From Lineus longissimus (Eukaryota > Nemertea > Pilidiophora > Heteronemertea > Lineidae), in contig NC_088309.1 of assembly GCF_910592395.1 (NCBI RefSeq), forward strand, positions 9,426,501 to 9,490,500: a stretch of DNA of 64,000 bases, written 5' to 3'. Positions within the stretch are counted from its first letter, which is position 1. Each line of letters begins with the position of its first letter. The notes beneath the pieces were generated by a model that worked only from the letters and a program-made list of their open reading frames with translations, was not told the origin of the DNA and ran no database searches. Made by a program: the position numbers and the translations under genes. Positions 12,001 to 23,061 of this stretch are shown piece after piece.

Positions 12001-13450
12001 CACCAACAAGAAGAGAGCTCGTACAGAGAAGGCAGCGTAAGTATTAAGCACGCAAACTTTACTGGCAACTTTCATTATAAAGTCACATATTTCTCTTCCT
12101 TCATGGAGTTAAAACTATTATGAATAATCACCATACAATAGAGTGTCAAGCTCACTGGCTCGTAGTTATTGCTGACATTCAGTAACATACCATATCATCC
12201 CGGGCCTAAAGGCAATGCCTGGAAAAACTAGAGGTCCTATGGCTTCATACTCAGCTGCGGAGTTAAGATGAAAGTCCTCATCACCAACTTAGGGTCCATC
12301 GGCTTTATGCTTCGCAGTGAGGAGCATCTCAGCCCCCGGCCTAATCTCCTGATATGGCTGACATTATTGATGATTTTTATTTTCAGATACTGATGACATC
12401 CGACGTTGGTGGAGGGGTCGACAAAGGGCAGCGGAAAAAGACAGGCGAGATGCTAGAGACGTCAGCCTATCACGCTCTACAAGACAATCCAGCATCTCTG
12501 TTACTGGTTCCCTGGAATCAGTCGAACAAAGGAAGTTTGAATCTATGAAAACTGTCCCAAAACGTGAAACGAACTGTAGCAAAGGCGTTTCCGAAAACAT
12601 GAAATGGGACGATTCATTATCAAGTAAATCATTACCGAAACTTTCGAGGTCATTGACGGAGGTCGGCAAGGTCATTGAGGGTGGCGCCCCTTTTTCAGTG
12701 CCGGCACCGCCCCCTGCTGGGAGTCCTCGTTCATCCAATCCAAACACAAGACGATCACAGACCTTGTTGAGAAAGCCAAGCGTTAGCAAAATGAACGATC
12801 AGAAACCTTTGGCGAAGTCTGCTCCGTCTCCACAGTTGGAAGAGGACGCTCTGAGGTAAGTTGCCACATCCATTATTCTGTCAAATCCAAAGAGCTTGTC
12901 TTATGGACCTGATTGAAATGGTCTATGTCAATGACGGACTCCGCGGATTGGACGGGGTAATGCATGAGGCCCCTATATTAGAAATATTATAGCCAGAAGC
13001 ATGGATCTAAATTATTTAAGTGTGTGTAACAGGAGGTTTGTTGAGACCAGCAGCTTGATTTGAATAATAACATTATACATCATGACATATTATGATATTT
13101 GAGAAAAAAGGCTTCAATATCAATGTGTGAATCAAATCGTTCCTCAAAGTTTGGAAGTGAAGTGGACTTATAACTTCTGACGTTGTTGATAAATGGAAAA
13201 AGCTTTTAACCTGTTCCCCTCTTGTCTCCCTTGCAGACGACCGATTCTCTCCCGCCCCACGTACACGTGGTCAATAAAGTTGGCAGACGATCCAGCGCAG
13301 CTGACGGACAAAGTGTTACCGCCAGTCGGACAGCTCTCGCCGGCAGCTGAAAAAGACATGAAGAAGCACTTCTTCGTTCATCCTAAATGGGAGTCCGAGA
13401 AAATAGCATGGAAAACAAACGGCTCTAAGATGAAGACTGGTTGGATCTGA
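9047..13450 (+). CDS. Ser/Arg-rich, largely disordered protein of unknown function, 4 exons, 1014 aa
   Basis: Exons are 9047-11332, 11961-12036, 12387-12855 and 13237-13450. All introns are GT-AG, the phases agree, and the total of 3045 bases gives 1014 codons plus TGA. An in-frame TAG six bases before the ATG fixes the start. Residues about 30-330 are rich in Ser, Arg and Gly with RS/SR dipeptides. Residues about 500-620 are Lys/Glu-rich and probably helical or coiled coil, with two copies of a 22-residue repeat beginning at N561 and N583. The C-terminal exons are more conserved-looking. They include a Trp- and Arg-rich stretch (DIRRWWRGRQRAAEKDRR) and a last exon with several aromatic residues ending KTGWI. 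Basic RS-rich composition could mean RNA binding, cytoskeletal or sperm structural roles, but nothing identifies which. I do not recognise the family. Confidence 0.85.
11961..13450 (+). CDS. C-terminal exons 2-4 of the Ser/Arg-rich gene
   Basis: Exon 2 (11961-12036, phase 0 to 1) encodes SGNPYLNIPAYDETPTRREL and a few more residues. Exon 3 (12387-12855, phase 1 to 2) holds the Trp/Arg stretch, then Ser-rich and Pro-rich sequence. Exon 4 (13237-13450) encodes the C-terminal 71 residues plus one split codon, with RPTYTWSIKLADD and HPKWESEKIAWKT as motifs to search. Acceptors are TTTGCAG, TTTCAG and TTGCAG. This half is less biased in composition than exon 1, so it is the best part for a homology search. 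Confidence 0.82.
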
Positions 13451-13465
13451 ACGCTGAATAACCAG

Positions 13466-13645
13466 TACCGTAGAACCTTTCTAGTACAATGTTCACCCTA
13501 GGACTGACAAGTGTGCTGTCCTTAATTGAGAGGTGGCTGATTAGAGGACAAAATGAATGCAAATGATCATTTTGGGTCCACAATTAGTGTCCTTGGAGAG
13601 GGTATCCTGAGTGAAGAGGTGTCTACTAAGGGAGGTTTCACTGTA
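13466..13645. mobile_element. MITE with mariner-like ends, copy 1
   Basis: The element begins TACCGTAGAACCT and ends GGTTTCACTGTA, an imperfect terminal inverted repeat flanked by TA. A second copy with better-kept ends lies at 51780-51938. TA target duplication and CAGT ends are typical of Tc1/mariner-derived MITEs. Internal words shared by the two copies include GGACTGACTAGCA/GGACTGACAAGTG and GAGAGGTG. It sits just after the stop codon of the Ser/Arg-rich gene, possibly in its 3' UTR. Confidence 0.6.
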
Positions 13646-14501
13646 ATAATATATCTGAATTGTCGTGCGACGAATTTTGTGGAACAAATCCATGCACAGG
13701 AGTAGGCCATCTTGACTAATCTCACACTCCGCCCTCGTTCCTCCCTATAGGAAGACTAGGTTTATGATGACAATGGACTGCCTTGATAGTCTACTGTATT
13801 CCATTATGAATTTTGCAGGGGACTTGGTTCTGGCGTGGCGTACACTCTGGACGTTGTGAACCGGCCTCGTCCCCCGCCATTGGGAGACTGTGTTTAGGGT
13901 GATTATCGACTGCCTCCTATTATGGAAGAATGCATCCTTAAACTCATGGTCTGATAGTCCCTTTAAGTTTAGCTAGGGTATATCTAAATCTTGATAAGAT
14001 ACAAAAACATTGGTTGTCAAGATGGGGAAAATGACGTCAGGTAATTAATTCATTATACTCAATACTGAGAGTGCTGATGAAGCAAGGCATCATTATAGTC
14101 GATATTATTATTGAGACAATCAACACGGTATGCTGATATCAATGGTAAATGATATACATGAGTTGTGCTGTTATTTTCCTATTAATGTACAGATTGAAAG
14201 CACAGAACATACACATGTTGAATTAAAAAGATGTTTTGATTTGAGCTCGAGTGTCCAATTTTTTCCCACCCCAGCCCACGAGAGCACCAACCAATAAAAG
14301 CGCAGCTGCATGCTGTCAGTAGGAGAATACGTCATACAATTATTTATCCCCCATGGGTGACTTTGGACTGCTTCTGTGCTTCCAAGGATGTGAAAAATGA
14401 ACGTACTTTTAAAGTACAATTGATAGGCAACTATTTCACACTGAGGGGGTTAATTTTGAGAAAAAAGGTATATCCATTTCATAAGGCAGAAGTTTTGCAA
14501 A
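13646..14501. other. Intergenic, nothing recognised
   Basis: No gene is supported. It probably includes the end of the 3' UTR of the Ser/Arg-rich gene. The nearest AATAAA I see is at about 14503, inside the next repeat. Confidence 0.4.
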
Positions 14502-14685
14502 AATAAAATATTCCCACGGTCAGAGCCAAACGGGATGAGAGGGTTAATGGAAACCTTGTTCCTAGGAAAAAGTTTAAAATTTCTTCATACATTATACCTG
14601 CAATTTTCATTTTTTGATCCTGGGTACAAGGTTGTTTATTAACCCTTGCAGCCTGTTTGGCTGAGACCGTGGGAATATTTTTTTA
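14502..14685. mobile_element. Fold-back (palindromic) element
   Basis: The left arm (about 14502-14566) and right arm (about 14617-14685) are imperfect reverse complements over some 65 bases. Both contain AATATTCCCACGGTC and GAGCCAAAC/CAGCCAAAC in matching orientation, and both carry GGGTTAAT. About 50 bases separate them. Such a structure is typical of a fold-back MITE. Confidence 0.65.
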
Positions 14686-14841
14686 AAGGTATTTTCATCG
14701 TTTGGGAGAGTATTTAACTTCTGTGGCAATATTAACCCCATCTGGACTGGTGGTCTCTACTATACTGTCTGTCAAGAAATGCTGTATTGAGTGATGCAGA
14801 ATACCGCTGGAAGTATGATTCTGCTGTGGTAGGGAAGACCT

Positions 14842-15393
14842 CACTTCCCAAAGGACAATGTCACAACCTACACAACACCAGCTGGAGGGCATGGCACCGG
14901 TTTCGGGGTTGTCTATATTAAGACTCCCTGTCCATATTAATCGTTTGGGCATAGTGTCTTTTTTCATGACTGGTACAACTGAAATTGGGTAAGGGGACTT
15001 TATGTGCCTCCTTTGCCAAGATGCTGGTGAGATCAGTGTTCTACACAGCATGGGTAAACAAGGGGACTCCTCGTTTAGTATGTCCATGGGTTTGAGATAC
15101 GCCAACCTGATCTAGAACACTTCCCAAAGGACAATGTCACAACCTACACAACACCAGCTGGAGGGCATGGCACCGGTTTCGGGGTTGTCTATATTAAGAC
15201 TCCCTGTCCATATTAATCGTTTGGGCATAGTGTCTTTTTTCATGACTGGTACAACTGAAATTGGGTAAGGGGACTTTATGTGCCTCCTTTGCCAAGATGC
15301 TGGTGAGATCAGTGTTCTACACAGCATGGGTAAACAAGGGGACTCCTCGTTTAGTATGTCCATGGGTTTGAGATACGCCAACCTGATCTAGAA
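14842..15393. repeat. 276-bp direct tandem duplication
   Basis: Bases 14842-15117 and 15118-15393 are two adjacent copies of one 276-bp sequence and look identical by eye. Each carries the same open frame on the minus strand, beginning MAYLKPMDILNEESPC and containing several Cys. The frame continues for some distance on both sides of the duplication. I recognise no protein family, so it may be the remnant of a mobile-element ORF. Confidence 0.8.
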
Positions 15394-16119
15394 CAATGTC
15401 CAGGGGCCAGCAATGGTGTGTAGGCATATATATACCTGGGCTCTTATGCATGGAGTTGGAATGGCACAGCATACGCAGCTTCTTTTGTATGGTAGGCAAC
15501 ATGCATTCTGTTCTTCTATACCGACCAGGACAAGGGTCTCTTGGCTGGGATAAAAGCACAACCCTAAAACTGATCTATCAGCTTGATGGACGTCCATCTC
15601 GGGTTGCGACATTGTCCAAGCCATGCCACCGGAGTACAACTAACATTCTGGGCTACCGACCACTTGATTAATCAGGTCTCAATGCAGAGGTATTCGGCCA
15701 AACTTCAAAGTATATGCAGTTTAAAATAAAACACGCAATGCATAACCAACAACACAGGAGTGGAGCATCTTTTTAAGGTGACCAAAATGCAGGCCACAAC
15801 TTCAGGAGCGATTACTGAAACAGATCACCGAGGGTAAAAGCAATTTTTGCTGCTTATCATCTATTTCTCCTGCAAAGCAGCTCCACTCCTATAGTGTTAT
15901 GCCATAAAATAAAACAAACAAATTAACAGTACCAGTACAATTTCACATTTTTATTTAGCAACAACAACAATGCACAACTTATAAAATCAATACAGCGATA
16001 GAACTACACAGTTGTAGGCCTTCTCATGGTAAATCACAGAAACTAATCCTAAAATGAGATGATATTTAGGCAGCAATACAACTCAATCAGACGGATCCTT
16101 CTGCCCGTGCCATGATGTG
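15394..16119. other. Unassigned sequence between the duplication and array 1
   Basis: A Cys-rich minus-strand open frame (15388-15639) abuts the 276-bp duplication and could be part of the same element. The rest shows no gene and includes short CAA runs near 15960. Confidence 0.4.
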
Positions 16120-19100
16120 CAACAAACAACACCACTTCACAAATGACATAAAAGAGTATACATTTTGAATGCCACATAACTATGAGGTAATTGCTCTCTG
16201 AACTGATGACACTATGACTGGCCTGATGTTCTCATTATCGACGACTCCCCAGTGGAATTGAATCCAACAAAAAATGGGGTCATTGTATACAGTGGTACTG
16301 TATTACCCCGATGAGAAGCACTTTACTGATGTCCCCCACTCTCAACTAAGATATTTGTGCGTGTACCGGTTTGACTACGGGCTGAAGTTGACGATGTACT
16401 CCTGACGGAGCCATTGGGTGCTTCGCCCGCTCATTGACCGAGGCATGGTGACCTGGAGACAGTGACCGGATTAGCACTAGTTGGTCGAAGGACACTTCAC
16501 AGGGCGTCAATTCGCAACTTCTCATCATTTTTAAGGCACGACCCATTCACGTGGACCAAGTCTTACCAAGAAACCTACTCCTTACGTAGCGTGGGGTACC
16601 AACCCACCGCAGATTCAGGAGTGTGTAATGGTTTCGGAGTATCCTACACCCAATTGTGCTGCCCATTCGCAATAGGTTTAACCACCGTCATGAACCCCTG
16701 ACATTGCCATCTCTCAGACAGTAACAGGCAATGGTGCAATCTGGCTGCAAATTTTTCCCAGAGGGGCGGGATAATGATTTTTCAGACCGATCAGAGTGTC
16801 ACAAGTTCAGAGCGAAATCACCCGACAGTTATATGGAGTTGCACCAAAATGCAGACTCTTCATTTCATTTGTAAATAGGCATCGATTATTTTTGTTACAT
16901 TCAATGGACCCAGTCCTACAATCTCAGGAAGAGCCAAGTCTGCACAGAAAAGACCTGAACATTGCCACCGCTTTAGGAGTGTAGCAACAATATTGCTTCA
17001 AAGCAAGAAATGAATCTGCACATATTTTACTGGTATGCAGATATGCCAGCAAGGCATCAAAACCTTCGCAAGCCCTTAATGAGCAACTAATTTATAAAAT
17101 TACAAACAGGATTTTTTCTTACAACTGTACTGCTCCAAAGAAAGAGCCAAGTCTGCACATAATTACTGGTATGCAGATATGTCAGCGAGGCAGACAAGAC
17201 CTGAACACTGCCACTGCTTCACAAGTGTAGCACTGATATTGCTTCAAAGCAAGACTTAATTATACATATAATCACTGGTATGCAGATTTGCCCGCGACAC
17301 AGAAAAGACCTGAAGACAGCCACTGCTTTAGGAGTGTAGCAACGATATTGCTTCAAAGCAAAAATGATGTTTGCACATAATTACTGGTATGCAGATGTGC
17401 CTGTTCGACAAAAAGACCCTGAACACTACCAAGCAACACGAACTTACAACTGACATGAAAGAGTATACAGTTTGAGGGAAAGCCACATAACTATTAGATA
17501 ATTGCCCTCTGTACTGGTGATAATCAGACTGGCCTGAAATTCTCATTATCGACCACTCCTCAGTGGAAATGAATCCAACAAAAAAATGGGGTCATTGTAT
17601 ACAGTGGTACTGTATTACCCCGATGAGAAGCACTTTACTGATGTCCCCCACTCTCAACTAAGATATTTGTGCGTGTACCGGTTTGACTACGGGCTGAAGT
17701 TGACGATGTACTCCTGACGGAGCCATTGGGTGCTTCGCCCGCTCATTGACCGAGGCATGGTGACCTGGAGACAGTGACCGGATTAGCACTAGTTGGTCGA
17801 AGGACACTTCACAGGGCGTCAATTCGCAACTTCTCATCATTTTTAAGGCACGACCCATTCACGTGGACCAAGTCTTACCAAGAAACCTACTCCCTACGTA
17901 GCGTGGGGTACCAACCCACCGCAGATTCAGGAGTGTGCAATGGTTTCGGAGTATCCTACACCCAATTGTGCTGCCCATTCGCAATAGGTTTAACCACCGT
18001 CATGAACCCCTGACATTGCCATCTCTCAGACAGTAACAGGCAATGGTGCAATCTGGCTGCAAATTTTTCCCAGAGGGGCGGGATAATGATTTTTTCAGAC
18101 CGATCAGAGTGTCACAAGTTCAGAGCGAAATCACCCGACAGTTATATGGAGTTGCACCAAAATGCAGACTCTTCATTTCATTTGTAAATAGGCATCGATT
18201 ATTTTTGTTACATTCAATGGACCCAGTCCTACAATCTCAGGAAGAGCCAAGTCTGCACATGATTACTGGTATGCAGATTTGCCAGCGAGGCAGAAAAGAC
18301 CTGAACATTGCCACCGCTTTAGGAGTGTAGCAACAATATTGCTTCAAAGCAAGAAATGAATCTGCACATATTTTACTGGTATGCAGATATGCCAGCAAGG
18401 CATCAAAACCTTCGTAAGCCCTTAATGAGCAACTAATTTATAAAATTACAAACAGGATTTTTTCTTACAACTGTACTGCTCCAAAGAAAGAGCCAAGTCT
18501 GCACATAATTACTGGTATGCAGATATGTCAGCGAGGCAGACAAGACCTGAACACTGCCACTGCTTCACAAGTGTAGCACTGATATTGCTTCAAAGCAAGA
18601 CTTAATTATACATATAATCACTGGTATGCAGATTTGCCCGCGACACAGAAAAGACCTGAAGACAGCCACTGCTTTAGGAGTGTAGCAACTATATTGCTTC
18701 AAAGCAAAAATGATGTTTGCACATAATTACTGGTATGCAGATGTGCCTGTTCGACAAAAAGACCCTGAACACTACCAAGCAACACGAACTTACAACTGAC
18801 ATGAAAGAGTATACAGTTTGAGGGAAAGCCACATAACTATTAGATAATTGCCCTCTGTACTGGTGATAATCAGACTGGCCTGAAATTCTCATTATCGACC
18901 ACTCCTCAGTGGAAATGAATCCAACAAAAAATGGGGTCATTGTATACAGTGGTACTGTATTACCCCGATGAGAAGCACTTTACTGATGTCCCCCACTCTC
19001 AACTAAGATATTTGTGCGTGTACCGGTTTGACTACGGGCTGAAGTTGACGATGTACTCCTGACGGAGCCATTGGGTGCTTCGCCCGCTCATTGACCGAGG

Positions 19101-22100
19101 CATGGTGACCTGGAGACAGTGACCGGATTAGCACTAGTTGGTCGAAGGACACTTCACAGGGCGTCAATTCGCAACTTCTCATCATTTTTAAGGCACGACC
19201 CATTCACGTGGACCAAGTCTTACCAAGAAACCTACTCCCTACGTAGCGTGGGGTACCAACCCACCGCAGATTCAGGAGTGTGCAATGGTTTCGGAGTATC
19301 CTACACCCAATTGTGCTGCCCATTCGCAATAGGTTTAACCACCGTCATGAACCCCTGACATTGCCATCTCTCAGACAGTAACAGGCAATGGTGCAATCTG
19401 GCTGCAAATTTTTCCCAGAGGGGCGGGATAATGATTTTTTTCAGACCGATCAGAGTGTCACAAGTTCAGAGCGAAATCACCCGACAGTTATATGGAGTTG
19501 AACCAAAATGCAGACTCTTCATTTCATTTGTAAATAGGCATCGATTATTTTTGTTACATTCAATGGACCCAGTCCTACAATCTCAGGAAGAGCCAAGTCT
19601 GCACATGATTACTGGTATGCAGATTTGCCAGCGAGGCAGAAAAGACCTGAACATTGCCACCGCTTTAGGAGTGTAGCAACAATATTGCTTCAAAGCAAGA
19701 AATGAATCTGCACATATTTTACTGGTATGCAGATATGCCAGCAAGGCATCAAAACCTTCGTAAGCCCTTAATGAGCAACTAATTTATAAAATTACAAACA
19801 GGATTTTTTCTTACAACTGTACTGCTCCAAAGAAAGAGCCAAGTCTGCACATAATTACTGGTATGCAGATATGTCAGCGAGGCAGACAAGACCTGAACAC
19901 TGCCACTGCTTCACAAGTGTAGCACTGATATTGCTTCAAAGCAAGACTTAATTATACATATAATCACTGGTATGCAGATTTGCCCGCGACACAGAAAAGA
20001 CCTGAAGACAGCCACTGCTTTAGGAGTGTAGCAACGATATTGCTTCAAAGCAAAAATGATGTTTGCACATAATTACTGGTATGCAGATGTGCCTGTTCGA
20101 CAAAAAGACCCTGAACACTACCAAGCAACACGAACTTACAACTGACATGAAAGAGTATACAGTTTGAGGGAAAGCCACATAACTATTAGATAATTGCCCT
20201 CTGTACTGGTGATAATCAGACTGGCCTGAAATTCTCATTATCGACCACTCCTCAGTGGAAATGAATCCAACAAAAAATGGGGTCATTGTATACAGTGGTA
20301 CTGTATTACCCCGATGAGAAGCACTTTACTGATGTCCCCCACTCTCAACTAAGATATTTGTGCGTGTACCGGTTTGACTACGGGCTGAAGTTGACGATGT
20401 ACTCCTGACGGAGCCATTGGGTGCTTCGCCCGCTCATTGACCGAGGCATGGTGACCTGGAGACAGTGACCGGATTAGCACTAGTTGGTCGAAGGACACTT
20501 CACAGGGCGTCAATTCGCAACTTCTCATCATTTTTAAGGCACAACCCATTCACGTGGACCAAGTCTTACCAAGAAACCTACTCCCTACGTAGCGTGGGGT
20601 ACCAACCCACCGCAGATTCAGGAGTGTGCAATGGTTTCGGAGTATCCTACACCCAATTGTGCTGCCCATTCGCAATAGGTTTAACCACCGTCATGAACCC
20701 CTGACATTGCCATCTCTCAGACAGTAACAGGCAATGGTGCAATCTGGCTGCAAATTTTTCCCAGAGGGGCGGGATAATGATTTTTTCAGACCGATCAGAG
20801 TGTCACAAGTTCAGAGCGAAATCACCCGACAGTTATATGGAGTTGCACCAAAATGCAGACTCTTCATTTCATTTGTAAATAGGCATCGATTATTTTTGTT
20901 ACATTCAATGGACCCAGTCCTACAATCTCAGGAAGAGCCAAGTCTGCACATGATTACTGGTATGCAGATTTGCCAGCGAGGCAGAAAAGACCTGAACATT
21001 GCCACCGCTTTAGGAGTGTAGCAACAATATTGCTTCAAAGCAAGAAATGAATCTGCACATATTTTACTGGTATGCAGATATGCCAGCAAGGCATCAAAAC
21101 CTTCGTAAGCCCTTAATGAGCAACTAATTTATAAAATTACAAACAGGATTTTTTCTTACAACTGTACTGCTCCAAAGAAAGAGCCAAGTCTGCACATAAT
21201 TACTGGTATGCAGATATGTCAGCGAGGCAGACAAGACCTGAACACTGCCACTGCTTCACAAGTGTAGCACTGATATTGCTTCAAAGCAAGACTTAATTAT
21301 ACATATAATCACTGGTATGCAGATTTGCCCGCGACACAGAAAAGACCTGAAGACAGCCACTGCTTTAGGAGTGTAGCAACTATATTGCTTCAAAGCAAAA
21401 ATGATGTTTGCACATAATTACTGGTATGCAGATGTGCCTGTTCGACAAAAAGACCCTGAACACTACCAAGCAACACGAACTTACAACTGACATGAAAGAG
21501 TATACAGTTTGAGGGAAAGCCACATAACTATTAGATAATTGCCCTCTGTACTGGTGATAATCAGACTGGCCTGAAATTCTCATTATCGACCACTCCTCAG
21601 TGGAAATGAATCCAACAAAAAATGGGGTCATTGTATACAGTGGTACTGTATTACCCCGATGAGAAGCACTTTACTGATGTCCCCCACTCTCAACTAAGAT
21701 ATTTGTGCGTGTACCGGTTTGACTACGGGCTGAAGTTGACGATGTACTCCTGACGGAGCCATTGGGTGCTTCGCCCGCTCATTGACCGAGGCATGGTGAC
21801 CTGGAGACAGTGACCGGATTAGCACTAGTTGGTCGAAGGACACTTCACAGGGCGTCAATTCGCAACTTCTCATCATTTTTAAGGCACGACCCATTCACGT
21901 GGACCAAGTCTTACCAAGAAACCTACTCCCTACGTAGCGTGGGGTACCAACCCACCGCAGATTCAGGAGTGTGCAATGGTTTCGGAGTATCCTACACCCA
22001 ATTGTGCTGCCCATTCGCAATAGGTTTAACCACCGTCATGAACCCCCGACATTGCCATCTCTCAGACAGTAACAGGCAATGGTGCAATCTGGCTGCAAAT

Positions 22101-22407
22101 TTTTCCCAGAGGGGCGGGATAATGATTTTTTCAGACCGATCAGAGTGTCACAAGTTCAGAGCGAAATCACCCGACAGTTATATGGAGTTGCACCAAAATG
22201 CAGACTCTTCATTTCATTTGTAAATAGGCATCGATTATTTTTGTTACATTCAATGGACCCAGTCCTACAATCTCAGGAAGAGCCAAGTCTGCACATAATT
22301 ACTGGTATGCAGATTTGCCAGCGAGGCAGAAAAGACCTGAACATTGCCACCGCTTTAGGAGTGTAGCAACAATATTGCTTCAAAGCAAGAAATGAATCTG
22401 CACATAT
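16120..22407. repeat. Tandem array 1: ~1345-bp unit, about 4.7 copies
   Basis: Equivalent points recur at about 16346, 17658, 19003, 20349 and 21694, giving periods of 1312, 1345, 1346 and 1345. The first unit is shorter because it lacks a 33-base segment (TGATTACTGG...GAGGC) present in the others. The left edge begins as a diverged partial unit near 16120. The last unit breaks off at 22407, right after CTGCACATAT. Copies differ only by scattered single bases and T-run length, so the amplification is recent or kept uniform. Short open frames on both strands repeat with the unit. They show no known domain, and I do not call them genes. Confidence 0.9.
18250..18770. repeat. Sub-repeats inside the array 1 unit (ACTGGTATGCAG family)
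   Basis: Within one unit, five diverged segments begin near 18256, 18364, 18501, 18609 and 18719, spaced about 105-137 bases. Each has a CACATAATTACTGGTATGCAG-like start. Most continue through AAGACCTGAACA, GCCACTGCTT, GTGTAGCA and ATATTGCTTCAAAGCAA. The same block recurs in every unit of the array, so the long unit itself grew from a shorter tandem repeat. Confidence 0.75.
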
Positions 22408-22582
22408 CTTCCGCTGCATCCAGGTGGACGAGGGTTTCCAAGCTCATTGAGGAGTAAACCATATTCCTGCACAACTTCTTAACCTTTTATAGGCCTAAAT
22501 TCATAAAAAGTCTCTTCTCTTTAGAAAAGGTTAATGTTCAGGTATTTTTGGTGCGGTCTTTCACAATATTCTTCATGCTCAT
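22408..22582. other. Spacer between array 1 and the 42-bp minisatellite
   Basis: Single-copy sequence with one TAGGCCTA palindrome at 22490. No gene is seen. Confidence 0.4.
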
Positions 22583-22708
22583 GTCATGACATCCTGCACC
22601 CACTTCACCATCCAAGGACTGGTTGTCATGACATCCTGCACCCACTTCACCATCCAAGGACTGGTTGTCATGACATCCTGCACACACTTCACCATCCAAG
22701 GACTGGTA
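22583..22708. repeat. 42-bp minisatellite, 3 copies
   Basis: Three copies start at 22583, 22625 and 22667 with GTCATGACATCCTGCA and end in CCAAGGACTGGT. They differ at one base (CACCCACTT against CACACACTT). Confidence 0.9.
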
Positions 22709-23061
22709 AACCAAAGCTGAAATGACAAGGACCAATTGAAAATAAAAGAATGTAAAATTTTATTCATTGATCTCATCTTGCAATCTTTTTACCATGGATA
22801 GCTCTGTAATTGTTAGCAGGACACTACTCTTGGGCTGTGATGACTATGGTCCAAATGCGTCTAATCAATGTACTATTTTATTGATGTTTTACTTTTAAAT
22901 AATGAGAACCACTTAAAGACTAATAATGAAACGGCCAGGTGCCATTGTGCTCACAGTATGGATATTTGGTGGTTAGGAATTTATCCTGGTTAAAAAACAT
23001 GCTACATGTATAGTATATAGGTCAAACCGAAGTCAGTATGATATGCGATGTATCCTAGCTT
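22709..23061. other. Spacer between minisatellite and array 2
   Basis: AT-rich sequence in which no gene or repeat is recognised. Confidence 0.4.

Noticed and set aside
16346-22223. Repeated open frames in array 1 (66 aa minus, 79-137 aa plus, 83-95 aa) as a gene family
   Set aside because: They overlap on both strands, lack known domains and follow from the high identity of the units; in one copy the plus frame is longer only because TGA became CGA.
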